Shown here one piece after another: positions 7,985-16,749 of a DNA stretch of 64,000 bases. Within the stretch, counting starts at the first letter, position 1, and every line of letters starts with the position of its first letter. The DNA is taken from positions 868,001 through 932,000 of the forward strand of contig NZ_JAFMYW010000001.1 of the NCBI RefSeq assembly GCF_017353175.1, read 5' to 3'. The notes beneath the pieces were generated by a model. That model searched no databases. It saw only the letters and a list, made by a program, of their open reading frames with translations, and was not told the DNA's origin. This DNA is from Fibrella forsythiae (GTDB lineage: Bacteria; Bacteroidota; Bacteroidia; Cytophagales; Spirosomataceae). The position numbers and the translations under genes are program-made.

Positions 7985-9083
7985 ATTTGGTTTGCCACGA
8001 GTAATAGCCGTAGTAACTGCTGTAGATGTAGCGATTGACGGCCGATAGCACCCCAATATCGAAGGCATGATGCCGACGGTGAATACGAAGGGCGGCAGCT
8101 AAACGGGCAAACGGCGACGAAAAAGACGTAACCAGTTTGATCGAATTATCGCTCACAAATGACAGCGAAGGACTCAGGTATTGCCGGACCCCGATCGTCA
8201 GGGCGCCTTCGTTGAGTAGCGCCGCATTCTGGTCGCCCAGCTTAAACGTATAACCGAGCGTCACGTTACTGATCTGGTCACCGATCGATAGTTGTGCCTG
8301 GCCCAAAAACGATGTTCTCATTGTGGGTGCGTACTCCGGATATTGCAGATGCGTCCGCAGCTCCGCCCCAACCCGAACTTTCCGCCCAATGGGTATACCG
8401 ATCCGCGTGTAGATCTGCGTACCAAAATCTGAATTGGTGTAGATGGCATCATTTATAAGAACCGATGAGGCATACAAACTGGTAATCAGCGGATTGTATA
8501 CTATCCCCAGGCTCCAGCCATTGGTAATACCAAGCTCCAGTTCATTCCGGATCAGGTTTGTATTCCGGTAATAGACTTGCCCGGACCGAGGCGTATAGGC
8601 CGTATGGCTGTTGAGCAAATACGGCGACCCGGCCGGTACGTTACCGTCAGGGCCGGACAATGTACCGGTCGGTAACGTACCGGCCTCGGTATCCGTGCTG
8701 AGCACATCGCCCGGGTCAATGTAGCTCAGCGTTCCGTTCTGCTGGCGCACCACGATGGCCAACGGTGTTCGCTTGATAACCCGGCCCGTAACAGTGGCCC
8801 CGTCTCTGAGGCTAAACGAGCTGATCGTTTCACCGGGCTGATCAGGGCGCTGTGGCATGATGTCGCTCCGCCGAACAATCTGATAGGTTTCCAGGTACGT
8901 CAGGTCGCCGTTTCGTTTGCGAACAACCACCATACTGCTGTCCTGTTTTATTACGCGCCCCGACACGATTGTACTGTCGATCAGCACGAAATGGAGAACC
9001 GGTGTTTGTTTGCCAGATTGACCAGGCTGAGCCAGCAGAGTTTGCAGACTACCCAGCAGAAGAAGAGTCAGTAAAGTTTTCAC
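7935..9083 (-). CDS. Exported protein with two tandem small beta repeats and a C-terminal barrel-like region
   Basis: A 382-residue protein with a signal peptide (cut after LLAQ, about residue 19). Two repeats follow: residues 30-72 and 87-130 both carry the pattern D-x-T/A-x-V-S/T-G-R-V-I-K, then VVR and NG-x-L-x-Y, resembling small SH3/LSm-like beta folds. From about residue 160 the sequence alternates aromatic and polar residues (YSSYYGYYSWQTKF near the end) and ends in FGRR, suggesting an outer-membrane barrel or barrel-like fold. No named family was recognised. Its 3' end overlaps the esterase gene by 50 nt. Confidence 0.7.
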   Translation of the reverse strand: MKTLLTLLLLGSLQTLLAQPGQSGKQTPVLHFVLIDSTIVSGRVIKQDSSMVVVRKRNGDLTYLETYQIVRRSDIMPQRPDQPGETISSFSLRDGATVTGRVIKRTPLAIVVRQQNGTLSYIDPGDVLSTDTEAGTLPTGTLSGPDGNVPAGSPYLLNSHTAYTPRSGQVYYRNTNLIRNELELGITNGWSLGIVYNPLITSLYASSVLINDAIYTNSDFGTQIYTRIGIPIGRKVRVGAELRTHLQYPEYAPTMRTSFLGQAQLSIGDQISNVTLGYTFKLGDQNAALLNEGALTIGVRQYLSPSLSFVSDNSIKLVTSFSSPFARLAAALRIHRRHHAFDIGVLSAVNRYIYSSYYGYYSWQTKFNAYPYLGYSVQFGRR

Positions 9084-9233
9084 ACGTCAGCGAGTTCAGG
9101 AATTATGACAGCAAGTTAGTAATTCAATCGGGCCAGTCTAGTGATACAAGCCCATTTTTAACTATCCTTTCCTGGACTCAAAACTCAGCTATTCCGTTGG
9201 AAAACGAGGGTAAAATCGTTCACCTGATGGCCT

Positions 9234-9336
9234 GCTGTATCACGCTGTCTGTCTTTGCGAGCCGGGTTGCTTTCGCACTGTGGCGCATGCTTCGTGAGAC
9301 AGGCCTGCCTCGCAAAGCCAAACAGCATGATACAGC
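9234..9336 (-). terminator. Long-armed hairpin behind the sugar dehydrogenase gene
   Basis: Arms 9234-9261 and 9309-9336 are complementary over 28 nt with three mismatches and enclose a 47-nt loop. It begins 5 nt past the stop codon of the gene at 9342. There is no U-run, so it may protect or process an mRNA 3' end rather than act as a classic terminator. Confidence 0.6.
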
Positions 9337-9341
9337 TCAGC

Positions 9342-10505
9342 TTATTCCGCTACTAGTCGGAGCACACGGCCCGGGCCCTCTACAGAGACATAAATGCTGC
9401 CATCGGGGGCCTGCTTCACATTACGAATGCGGTTTCCTTCCAGTAACTTCGACTCCCGAACAACCTGATTGCCAGACAACTCCAGCCGACTCAGGTACGT
9501 TAAGGCAAGCCCACCCACCAGCAAATTACCTTTCCAGCTTTTGAACGAATCGCTGGTGATGAAGGCCAGCCCACAAGGGCCAATGGAGGGCGTCCAGGTG
9601 TAGATCGGGTTTTCAATGCCGGTCATTGTCGGACTGGCCGATATGGTTGTTCCGTCATAATTGATTCCGTAGGATACAAGCGGCCAGCCATAGTTTTTAC
9701 CTTTTTGGATGATGTTTACCTCATCGCCCCCTTTGGCGCTGTGCTCACTTTCCCACAGATCACCCGTTGTTGGATTCAGGATCAGCCCCTGCGGATTCCG
9801 GTGACCATAGGAGAACACCGTCGTTGGGGCGGTGTTGCCAGGCAACACCGGGTTATCGGCAGGAACGGCACCCGCATCGGTCATTCGGTGCACTTTCCCC
9901 CATTCCGTCTGTACATTCTGCGCGTTCTTGTTTGGCGACGAAGCCCCACCGTAGGTCGATGGGCCACCTTCACCAATGCTCAGATACAGGAATCCATTCC
10001 GGTCAAATTCGATCCGGCTGCCGTAGTGTCCTTTCCATTGGTTTGTGGCCGACGCCCGGAAGATCGTTTGCAGGTCGGTCAGTGCAGTGCCCGTTATCTT
10101 GAACCGGATCAGATTGAGTTGGGTGTTCGTTGTACCGGTTGCCGACGCGGCGTAGGAGGCGTAGATCCATCCGGTAGCGGCATAATTAGGGTGTACACGA
10201 ATGTCCAGCAAGCCGCCCTGCCCCTGGGTGCTGATGTCTGCGGGCAAGCCAGTTAGCTGCGTCACGGTTTCGCCCGAGCGACGGTATAGCCGACCGCGTT
10301 TTTCACCAAAAATCAGATCGCCGTTGGGCAGAAAATCCATACCCCAGATGATTTCGTAGCCGGTCAGCACAGTCTGGGTACGTATCGTCGGTGTTTGCGT
10401 CGAGAGGGTATCGCCCCCGGCATCAACCAGGTCGGTTTGCTTACAGGAAGTCAGATTCAGGATAGCAACGGCGCATACGGCCGCCAGAATTGATGCGTAG
10501 TTCAT
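9342..10505 (-). CDS. PQQ-dependent sugar dehydrogenase (glucose/sorbosone dehydrogenase-like) lipoprotein
   Basis: A 387-residue lipoprotein with the lipobox NLTSC (Cys21), so it is probably anchored in the outer membrane or periplasm. The mature part shows six-bladed propeller motifs of the soluble GDH/sorbosone dehydrogenase family: EIIWGMDFLPNGDL and GEKRGRLYR near the start, GQGGLLDIRVHPNY, DRNGFLYLSIGEGG, YGHRNPQGLILNP and EHSAKGGDEVNII. The family oxidises aldose sugars with PQQ as cofactor. Several bacterial members have no proven activity, so the substrate is open. It is followed by a long-armed hairpin. Confidence 0.85.
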   Translation of the reverse strand: MNYASILAAVCAVAILNLTSCKQTDLVDAGGDTLSTQTPTIRTQTVLTGYEIIWGMDFLPNGDLIFGEKRGRLYRRSGETVTQLTGLPADISTQGQGGLLDIRVHPNYAATGWIYASYAASATGTTNTQLNLIRFKITGTALTDLQTIFRASATNQWKGHYGSRIEFDRNGFLYLSIGEGGPSTYGGASSPNKNAQNVQTEWGKVHRMTDAGAVPADNPVLPGNTAPTTVFSYGHRNPQGLILNPTTGDLWESEHSAKGGDEVNIIQKGKNYGWPLVSYGINYDGTTISASPTMTGIENPIYTWTPSIGPCGLAFITSDSFKSWKGNLLVGGLALTYLSRLELSGNQVVRESKLLEGNRIRNVKQAPDGSIYVSVEGPGRVLRLVAE

Positions 10506-10678
10506 ACGTCGAGTTGTTTGTTCTTGTTAACAGAACGAGGCTCCCCGTCACATTGTTGGCAGGCCGGTGACCGGATTATCCCTGTCTTGCCGTTCCAGTT
10601 CAGCGCAACAGGGATCACTGTTGCCTAAAATCTGCCGATTTTCCGAAACCTATGCAGGCCCGGCTGACTTATAGGTCT

Positions 10679-11398
10679 ATGGCAGATCATATCAGAACAG
10701 CCCTCGTAACGGGGGGATCAAAAGGCATTGGCTACGGTGTGGCCGAAGCCCTTATTAAATCAGGCGTGAAAGTGGCTATTACCAGCCGCTCACAGGAGGC
10801 CGCCGATAAGGCCGCTCAACAACTCAATGAAATCAGGGAAGGTTATGCCATCGGTATGGCTGCCGACGTACGCAATCTGGCCTCGCAGCAGGCGGTAGTT
10901 GATGCCGTTGTCCAGCAGTGGGAACGGCTCGATTACGTCATTGCGAACGCGGGTGTGGGTCATTTTGCCCCGATTCAGGAACTGACGCCTGAACAATGGC
11001 AGGAAACCATCGACATTAACCTGACAGGCGTATTCAACTCCGTGAAAGCGAGCCTTGCCGAGTTGAAGAAGACAGAGGGCTATTTTATCAGCATTGCCAG
11101 TCTGGCTGGCACCAATTTCTTCGAGAAAGGGTCGGCCTATAATGCTAGCAAATTTGGCCTGGTCGGTTTCTCACAGGCCATCATGCTCGACCTGCGCAGC
11201 GAAGGCATCAAGGTCAGCACAATCATGCCCGGCTCGGTCGCTACCGAATTCGCCGACCACACCCCGTCTGAGGCCGACGCCTGGAAAATTCAGCCTGAAG
11301 ACATCGGTAAACTAGTGATCGACCTTCTCAGCATGCACCCCCGCACACTCCCCAGCAAAATCGAGGTACGGCCCACCATTCCGGGCGGGAAGAAGTAG
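10679..11398 (+). CDS. Short-chain dehydrogenase/reductase
   Basis: The ATG at 10,679 gives 239 residues; the in-frame start at 10,652 adds nine residues without similarity to the fold. A classical SDR: NAD(P)-binding TGGSKGIG (11-18), IANAG (88-92), Ser141, Tyr154 and Lys158 in SAYNASK. A basic residue in TSRS after the second strand suggests NADP(H) preference. The C-terminal part (VSTIMPGSVATEF) is normal. The general similarity is to 3-ketoacyl reductases and related oxidoreductases; the substrate is not deducible. It is monocistronic and convergent with the Gre factor gene. Confidence 0.88.
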   Translation: MADHIRTALVTGGSKGIGYGVAEALIKSGVKVAITSRSQEAADKAAQQLNEIREGYAIGMAADVRNLASQQAVVDAVVQQWERLDYVIANAGVGHFAPIQELTPEQWQETIDINLTGVFNSVKASLAELKKTEGYFISIASLAGTNFFEKGSAYNASKFGLVGFSQAIMLDLRSEGIKVSTIMPGSVATEFADHTPSEADAWKIQPEDIGKLVIDLLSMHPRTLPSKIEVRPTIPGGKK

Positions 11399-11410
11399 GT
11401 ATCGAGTGTC

Positions 11411-11454
11411 GGGGGCTCCGCCAGCCTGCCTTGCCGGTGACTGGCGAAGCCCCC
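11411..11454. terminator. Bidirectional hairpin between convergent genes
   Basis: Arms 11,411-11,424 and 11,441-11,454 are 14 nt long with one mismatch, GC-rich, with a 16-nt loop. It lies between the SDR stop (11,398) and the Gre factor stop (11,462). Confidence 0.65.
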
Positions 11455-11461
11455 TACATGC

Positions 11462-11962
11462 TTACCTGATCGCCACCACCTGATAGGCTTCTTCTCCTTT
11501 CATGGTACGGAGAGGAACAATATCACCAATGCGTTTGCCCTGCATGGCTTTGGCAATGGGGGCGGTAAAGGCAATCAGTCCGTTGGCCGCATCGGCTTCG
11601 TCAACGCCAACGATGGTCAGCTGACGGTCGGGGCCGACTTTTGGGCGCAGGGTTACCGCCGCCCCAAATCGGATTTCGTGCGGTGGCTGAGCACCCGGAT
11701 TCACAACCTGCGCGCTCCGAATACGTTGATGCAACGCACCTACCTTCCCGTTGATGAGGGCGAGTTGCCGGGTACGTTCAGTCTCGTCTGCTTCCGTGCG
11801 CTGCACCTGTGCGTGTTCGGCATCCAGTTCGGCCAGTTCAGCCCGTAACAGGGTCAATCCACGGGGTGTAACGTAGTTGGCGACACCCGGCGGCAGCGGT
11901 GCCCGCGCCGGAATCACGACCGGGTCATCTGCCGATTCGTTTTTAAGAAATGCACGACTCAT
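11462..11962 (-). CDS. GreA/GreB-family transcription elongation factor
   Basis: A 166-residue protein that would rescue backtracked RNA polymerase by stimulating transcript cleavage. The N-terminal half has the coiled-coil pattern with YVTPRGLTLLRAELAEL at residues 30-46 and heptads up to about 82. The C-terminal FKBP-like half contains LTIVGVDEADAANGLIAF followed by the KRIGDIV motif. The acidic residues at the coiled-coil tip (DAEH, EADETER) fit the catalytic role. It carries about 28 extra N-terminal residues, closer to GreB-like proteins of Bacteroidota than to GreA. It lacks any sign of a DNA- or RNA-binding addition. Confidence 0.85.
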   Translation of the reverse strand: MSRAFLKNESADDPVVIPARAPLPPGVANYVTPRGLTLLRAELAELDAEHAQVQRTEADETERTRQLALINGKVGALHQRIRSAQVVNPGAQPPHEIRFGAAVTLRPKVGPDRQLTIVGVDEADAANGLIAFTAPIAKAMQGKRIGDIVPLRTMKGEEAYQVVAIR

Positions 11963-12102
11963 CGTATCGGGTTTAGTGTCCTGTGTTGCTGCCGGATGCT
12001 TGCTTCAGCTTTAGCTTCTTCTGCTAAACTCACAATGCGGCCCATCTGCTTTTAACCATGAGGGAACGCGCTTCAGGCAGTTGCCCGCAGGCTGGAAACA
12101 AG

Positions 12103-12186
12103 ACAAAGGAGCCTATCGTGTTGAGCCTACAGGCGCTGTTCAGATGAACCGCAGCCAGTAAAGCGCCACACGATAGGCTCCCTTGT
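12103..12186 (-). terminator. Long-armed hairpin behind the yccA-like gene
   Basis: Arms 12,103-12,121 and 12,168-12,186 pair over 19 nt with one mismatch around a 46-nt loop. It starts 25 nt past the stop codon at 12,212. There is no U-run; the architecture matches the hairpins at 9,234 and 58,619. Confidence 0.55.
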
Positions 12187-12211
12187 TTAAAAACGAACGC
12201 GTCGTTCCGGT

Positions 12212-12931
12212 TTATTTCCGGCCTCCGAAGAAACGAAGCAGATACAGGAACAGATTGACAAAATCCAGATAAAGGCGCAGGGCACCCATAATGGCTCCTT
12301 TGCGGTCCGACTCGGCATCGGTATTGCCAACGGCGTTTGATTCCTTGATCTTTTGCGTATCGTAGGCAGTTAACCCCGTGAAGATCAGCACACCCAGGAA
12401 GCTGGTAATCCAGCTTACCACATCATTCTGCAGGAACAGGTTCACCACCGACGCGATGATCAGGCCAATCAAGCCCATCATCAGCAGACTTCCCATACGG
12501 GTCAGGTCTGTTTTGGTGAAATACCCGTAGACGCTCATCGCCCCAAACGTAAGGGCTGTGATAAAAAAGGTCGACGCAATGGACGTACCTGTATAGATCA
12601 GGAAAATACACGCCATGGTCAGGCCGTTGAGCGCTGAATAAACAATGAACAGGGCCGTAGCCTGTAACGCCGTCAGCCGGTTGATCATCGTAGACAGCCC
12701 CATCACCATCAGCAGTTCGCCAATGAGCAGGCCGTAGAAAATGATCCGGTTGCCGAAGATCAGTTCCAGCATCGTTTCCGACGACGCCGTAAAAATAGAC
12801 ACCACAGCGGTGATCAGCAGGGCGACACTCATCCAGCCGTAGACCTGCGTCATGAAGGCTGCCTGTTCCCGTTCAACATCTTCGGGCGTAATGTATCTCG
12901 ATTGTACTCTAGGCTGATTCTGATTGGTCAT
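12212..12931 (-). CDS. Bax inhibitor-1/YccA-family membrane protein
   Basis: A 239-residue integral membrane protein with about seven hydrophobic segments after a 25-residue polar start. Typical blocks are FMTQVYGWMSVALLITAVVS near the N-terminus, the AYDTQKIKE motif near residue 195, and a C-terminal ALRLYLDFVNLFLYLLRFFG. The Asp residues of AYD and LYLDF match the acidic pair implicated in calcium leak in BsYetJ. In bacteria the family includes YccA, which modulates FtsH. It stands alone, with a long-armed hairpin downstream. Confidence 0.9.
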   Translation of the reverse strand: MTNQNQPRVQSRYITPEDVEREQAAFMTQVYGWMSVALLITAVVSIFTASSETMLELIFGNRIIFYGLLIGELLMVMGLSTMINRLTALQATALFIVYSALNGLTMACIFLIYTGTSIASTFFITALTFGAMSVYGYFTKTDLTRMGSLLMMGLIGLIIASVVNLFLQNDVVSWITSFLGVLIFTGLTAYDTQKIKESNAVGNTDAESDRKGAIMGALRLYLDFVNLFLYLLRFFGGRK

Positions 12932-13180
12932 GTGGGATTTGGTTAGCGTTACCTCTACAACATAATTTCCGACGAAATTGACGGAATTAACAGACTTTTC
13001 TTTTATAAAAACGAAAAATGCAGCGAATTATGGACGAAGCAGGAGAAAATTACGTCGCGCTGCAAGTTGATTTGCGCCGGCCATGTCATCTCGTCTGAAA
13101 CGCACGTTCACCAGCCGGCATGCTGGCAAAAAAGGCAGGTGCCAGTTGATCTGTGATGAAACGGTTGCTCTTCTTCCGGC

Positions 13181-14746
13181 TTACCGCGCCACCAGCATCC
13201 GTGTTGAAAACCGCTGATCGCCAGCCTGAAGAGCAACCACATACGTACCGGCAGCCAGTGACTGAACATCCATCGCCAACGCCCGGTCTGACAACCGGTT
13301 GATGGGCACGCCCATGACCCGGCCAGACGGGTCGACCACCTGCAGGTTACTGACCCCGGCCAGCAGGACATCGCCTTCCAGGGTAACCCGGTCAGACGCC
13401 GGGTTCGGATAGAGCCGCAACGCAGATGCCAGGGGTTCCGTAGCCGTAATGAGTTGCTGGAAAATGGGGACGATATCGAAACTCTTCTGCAATACCGACG
13501 TCACCTCCGGTTTACCCGCGCCCAGCCAGTCGGTCAGCAGCGCGGCGTAGACCTGCCGGAAGTCGGTCTGCATTTTGATGTTGTTGTTATCGAGATCCGA
13601 GAGGTTGGGGTTCTTACCGATCACTGTGGTCTTCACACCTTTCCCGAAAACAAACAAGGGGGCCGCCACGCCATGATCGGTGCCATAGCTGGCATTGGAA
13701 ATGGCCCGGCGACCAAATTCCGAAAAGGTCATACCCGCCACCCGGTCTTCGGTACCCTGCACGCGCAGGTCATCCTGAAATACCTTGATAGCGTCGGAGA
13801 GCGTCTTCAACAGTGTTGCGTGTGCCCCCGTCGTGGTATCGGTGGTCGAGGTCTGGCTGGCGTGGGTATCGAATCCGCCAATGGTCACGTAATACACCCG
13901 CGTTTGCAGGCCACCGTGAATCAGCCGCGACACGATCTTGAGCTGATCGGCCAGGCCGTTGCCGGTTGGGTACGTGACCAGATTTTTGCCTTTCGCCGCC
14001 GCCGCCTTGATCTGCGACGCGTAGGCTACCGACGACAGTTGCTGCTGCCGGATGTACGTAATATGCTGACCGGCCGGCGTATTGGGCGGCGGCGCCAGAT
14101 CGATGGCCGGTTTATCGCCTACCAGTTGGGCAAACGTGTCGGGGTTCGGAATAGCCACAGCCATTGGCCCGCCCGGACCGGCAAAAGCGGTTGAGGTGAT
14201 GTAGCCGATCTGAATGGCCAGCGGGTCAGGTACGTCTTTGGTTGGGTACCCCGTAGGATAGCCGGGCCATTCGGCGTCCAGATAACGACCCGCCCAGCCG
14301 GTAGTCAGCACCTGACTGGAATCGGCACCGGTAAACCAGATATCGCTGGCGCGGAAGTGCGAGAAGTTGGGCGTCGGGTACGACACGCTGTGTACGATCG
14401 ATACCTTCCCCTCGTTATACAGGCTTTGCAGACCCGTCATCGACGGATGCAGCCCCGTCTGCAGGTTCCCTGTCAGTTTCAGCACCTTGGCTTCGGGCAG
14501 GGCAATGTTGGTTCGCAGGGCCGTGTACTTGCTCATCTGATCGAGCGGCACCACCATGTTCAGCCCGTCGTTCCCGCCGTTCAGCTGAATCATCACCAGC
14601 ACCCGGTCGGTCGCCGTAGCCAGTTGAAGCAGCGTTTGCATGAACGCCGAATTGGGAGATCCAAACGCTTTTGCCCCAAACCCATCAATAAAAACGGGCA
14701 GCAGCAACGAAGCAGACGCATGTTGAAGAAAATGTCGACGATCCAT
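13181..14746 (-). CDS. DUF1501 protein with type IX secretion sorting domain
   Basis: The ATG at 14,746 gives 521 residues; it begins MDRRHFLQHASAS, a twin-arginine style signal typical of DUF1501 proteins. The core contains IQLNGGNDGLNMVVP, SYPTPNFSHFRASDIWF, TIGGFDTHASQ and MTFSEFGRRA, all typical of this sulfatase-like family of unknown function. The last 75 residues (LRLYPNPASDRVTLEG ... FSTRMLVAR) are a type A sorting domain for secretion and anchoring by the type IX system. It follows the DUF1800 gene on the same strand, the usual partner in Bacteroidota and Planctomycetes. Export by Tat and then type IX is inferred. Confidence 0.9.
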   Translation of the reverse strand: MDRRHFLQHASASLLLPVFIDGFGAKAFGSPNSAFMQTLLQLATATDRVLVMIQLNGGNDGLNMVVPLDQMSKYTALRTNIALPEAKVLKLTGNLQTGLHPSMTGLQSLYNEGKVSIVHSVSYPTPNFSHFRASDIWFTGADSSQVLTTGWAGRYLDAEWPGYPTGYPTKDVPDPLAIQIGYITSTAFAGPGGPMAVAIPNPDTFAQLVGDKPAIDLAPPPNTPAGQHITYIRQQQLSSVAYASQIKAAAAKGKNLVTYPTGNGLADQLKIVSRLIHGGLQTRVYYVTIGGFDTHASQTSTTDTTTGAHATLLKTLSDAIKVFQDDLRVQGTEDRVAGMTFSEFGRRAISNASYGTDHGVAAPLFVFGKGVKTTVIGKNPNLSDLDNNNIKMQTDFRQVYAALLTDWLGAGKPEVTSVLQKSFDIVPIFQQLITATEPLASALRLYPNPASDRVTLEGDVLLAGVSNLQVVDPSGRVMGVPINRLSDRALAMDVQSLAAGTYVVALQAGDQRFSTRMLVAR

Positions 14747-14748
14747 AG

Positions 14749-14858
14749 GGGAAGATTGGGGATTTCGGATTGTGGATTTCGGATTTGCTTCGCTTGGTTT
14801 CATGACTGGTGATAAGCAGCGCAAATCCCCAATCTGAGATCCCCAATCCGAAATCCGG
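14749..14858. repeat. Intergenic imperfect palindrome rich in GGATTTCGGATT
   Basis: The spacer between the DUF1800 and DUF1501 genes consists of short GGGGATTTCGGATT-like units (14,758-14,787) and their inverted counterparts (14,821-14,857). It can fold into an imperfect long hairpin. Its wording resembles the hairpin at 58,619-58,712 and the fragment at 5,551, so the three look like members of one dispersed repeat. Confidence 0.6.
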
Positions 14859-16409
14859 TTAGCAAACCTGATACTCAGCCAGGCGGAACATGTATTGCAG
14901 GGTGGTATTCAGTTTTGTGTTGACGGCCATCTGCTTGTTTTTGTTGGTGGGGTCGCTCATATAGGTCTGCCATTCCAGGTTCCATTCATAGCGCGGTAAG
15001 CCCGAGATCAGTACGTTATCGATCAGGAAATCGCGTTGCGATTGGGTCATATCTACGGCAAAAAACAGGGCCGACCACTCATCGATCAGCTTTACCGGGT
15101 CTGATGGGTCCGACGTCAGCTTTGCCAGCGCAATCAGGTCGAGCACCAGCTTATCGACACCGTATTTAACCGTTCCGGCCGTCAGTTGATCGGTAAAGTA
15201 ACCGCGTAACGCCAGCGTCGTGCTGTTGATCCAGAGATCATAGAAACCGGTGTCGTAATACGGTCGCCAGCCAAACACCGTCGGCTGGTCCATGATGTTC
15301 TGTTGCTGTTCAACGTTTCTTGCCTGAACAAAAGCCATCAGTTGCGCAAAGCCGCTCTGGTTCGTCACGGCATCGGGCGCTTTAATGCCGAAGTAGCGCA
15401 ACGTACCCACGTTCAGTTCCAACGGCGATTTTACAATGGCGCCGCGCAACGCATCGTCGAAAAAGTGTTGACTCGTCAACATCGTGGTCACGACCGGTTT
15501 TATCTCGAAACCGCCCTGCCTGAATTGCAACGCCAGAGGCTCAATGAAATTCTGCTCGATATCAGCCGTGATTGTTGAGTTAATGAACCAGCGATACAGC
15601 TTCCTGACAATGAACCGCGACGCCTCGGGCTGAGCCAGGATCATATCGACCAGCTCGCCCAGCTCCGTATCACCCGCCGTAGTACCGGTTCGGCCTTTGA
15701 TGACCTTATTCTGGTACGCTGCCGAAAACACCTTGTCGGTGCCGTCGTGCTGGGCCGACCGGAAGGTCGTTGAAATATCTACGCTGGTCGTGCTGCGGTA
15801 GCCCACATCCGTCCAGCCGGTAAGTACGCGGGCGGCGGCTTTCACGTCGTCTTCGGTGTAGTTGCCTACCCCGATCGTAAACAGCTCCTGCAGCTCGCGG
15901 GCGTAATTCTCATTGGGTTTGCCGACCACGTTCTGGTTCCCGTTCAGGTAGCGCAGCATGGCCGGGTCTTTGGTCATGTCGATCACAAACGCCCGGAAAT
16001 TCCCGACCGCATGCGACCGCAGCACCGTGTTTTGCCGGTACATGTAGCGGGCATCGGCAACCACCCCGAACGTGGATACAAAGTGGTTTTGCCAGAACAC
16101 GACCATTTTTTCCCGGAGCGACGGGCCTTCGTTCACCATCAGGCCCAGCCACCAGTACTTGGTTGCATTCTGCCAGGCCGTTGCCTGCACCGTATCAAAC
16201 GCCAGCGTGTTGAAGGGCTTCAGCGTCGCGGGGTCGACCGGCGGAGTTGGCGTTGCGGGTGTCGTCAGTAGCGTCGTTACGGCGGCTTGCGGCGTCAGCC
16301 CGGTAAACTGCCTGATCTGGGCGGGCGACGGGCCAAAGGTAGCCCGCCTCAACAAGTGCGCCGCCTGTTGACCGGTTAAGGGTTTACGGTAGGGGTCGGT
16401 TAGGGCCAT
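14859..16409 (-). CDS. DUF1800 protein
   Basis: The ATG at 16,409 gives 516 residues; a start at 16,436 adds nine residues ahead of it. Family hallmarks are the early LTGQQAAHLLRRATFGPSP block, the FWQNHFVS segment, NENYARELQELFTIG, AARVLTGWT and FIVRKLYRWFIN. DUF1800 proteins are of unknown function and are nearly always encoded beside DUF1501 proteins, as here. No signal peptide was recognised in the chosen reading, which is usual in part of the family. It lies upstream of the DUF1501 gene, separated by a palindromic spacer of 112 nt. Confidence 0.9.
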   Translation of the reverse strand: MALTDPYRKPLTGQQAAHLLRRATFGPSPAQIRQFTGLTPQAAVTTLLTTPATPTPPVDPATLKPFNTLAFDTVQATAWQNATKYWWLGLMVNEGPSLREKMVVFWQNHFVSTFGVVADARYMYRQNTVLRSHAVGNFRAFVIDMTKDPAMLRYLNGNQNVVGKPNENYARELQELFTIGVGNYTEDDVKAAARVLTGWTDVGYRSTTSVDISTTFRSAQHDGTDKVFSAAYQNKVIKGRTGTTAGDTELGELVDMILAQPEASRFIVRKLYRWFINSTITADIEQNFIEPLALQFRQGGFEIKPVVTTMLTSQHFFDDALRGAIVKSPLELNVGTLRYFGIKAPDAVTNQSGFAQLMAFVQARNVEQQQNIMDQPTVFGWRPYYDTGFYDLWINSTTLALRGYFTDQLTAGTVKYGVDKLVLDLIALAKLTSDPSDPVKLIDEWSALFFAVDMTQSQRDFLIDNVLISGLPRYEWNLEWQTYMSDPTNKNKQMAVNTKLNTTLQYMFRLAEYQVC

Positions 16410-16749
16410 ATACTTCGGAAACGTAGAATTACCCAAATATTGCCAACAAAAGCCTGATCGTCAGTATTAATTTTTTTTAATCAGGCACACAATTGCAGGT
16501 AGTTATCAGGTACGCGGGAATCGTTTACCTATGTGTAGCTGACGGGACGTAAACTACCCATGTTGTGGGTCGATGGGCCGCTCCAGTTTTTATACGAAAA
16601 CCCTGCTGAACCAAAAAACAGGTTTCCCCGTACGTACCCGCATCCATCAATCAACACACATTCCCCCGTCTCCCAGCCCCAGGTCTTACTCCTCCCGCTT
16701 CCTAATACATTTCCCCGAAATCCTCAATTCCTCCGTACCTTTGTACTAA
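16410..16749 (+). promoter_or_regulatory. Intergenic region with a -7 box for the phosphatase gene
   Basis: This spacer separates divergent genes and holds no credible coding frame. The only clear element is TACCTTTG at 16,736-16,743, a perfect TAnnTTTG -7 box that ends 6 nt before the ATG at 16,750. That spacing predicts a nearly leaderless message, unless a start further inside is used. The rest is unremarkable and moderately AT-rich. Confidence 0.5.
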
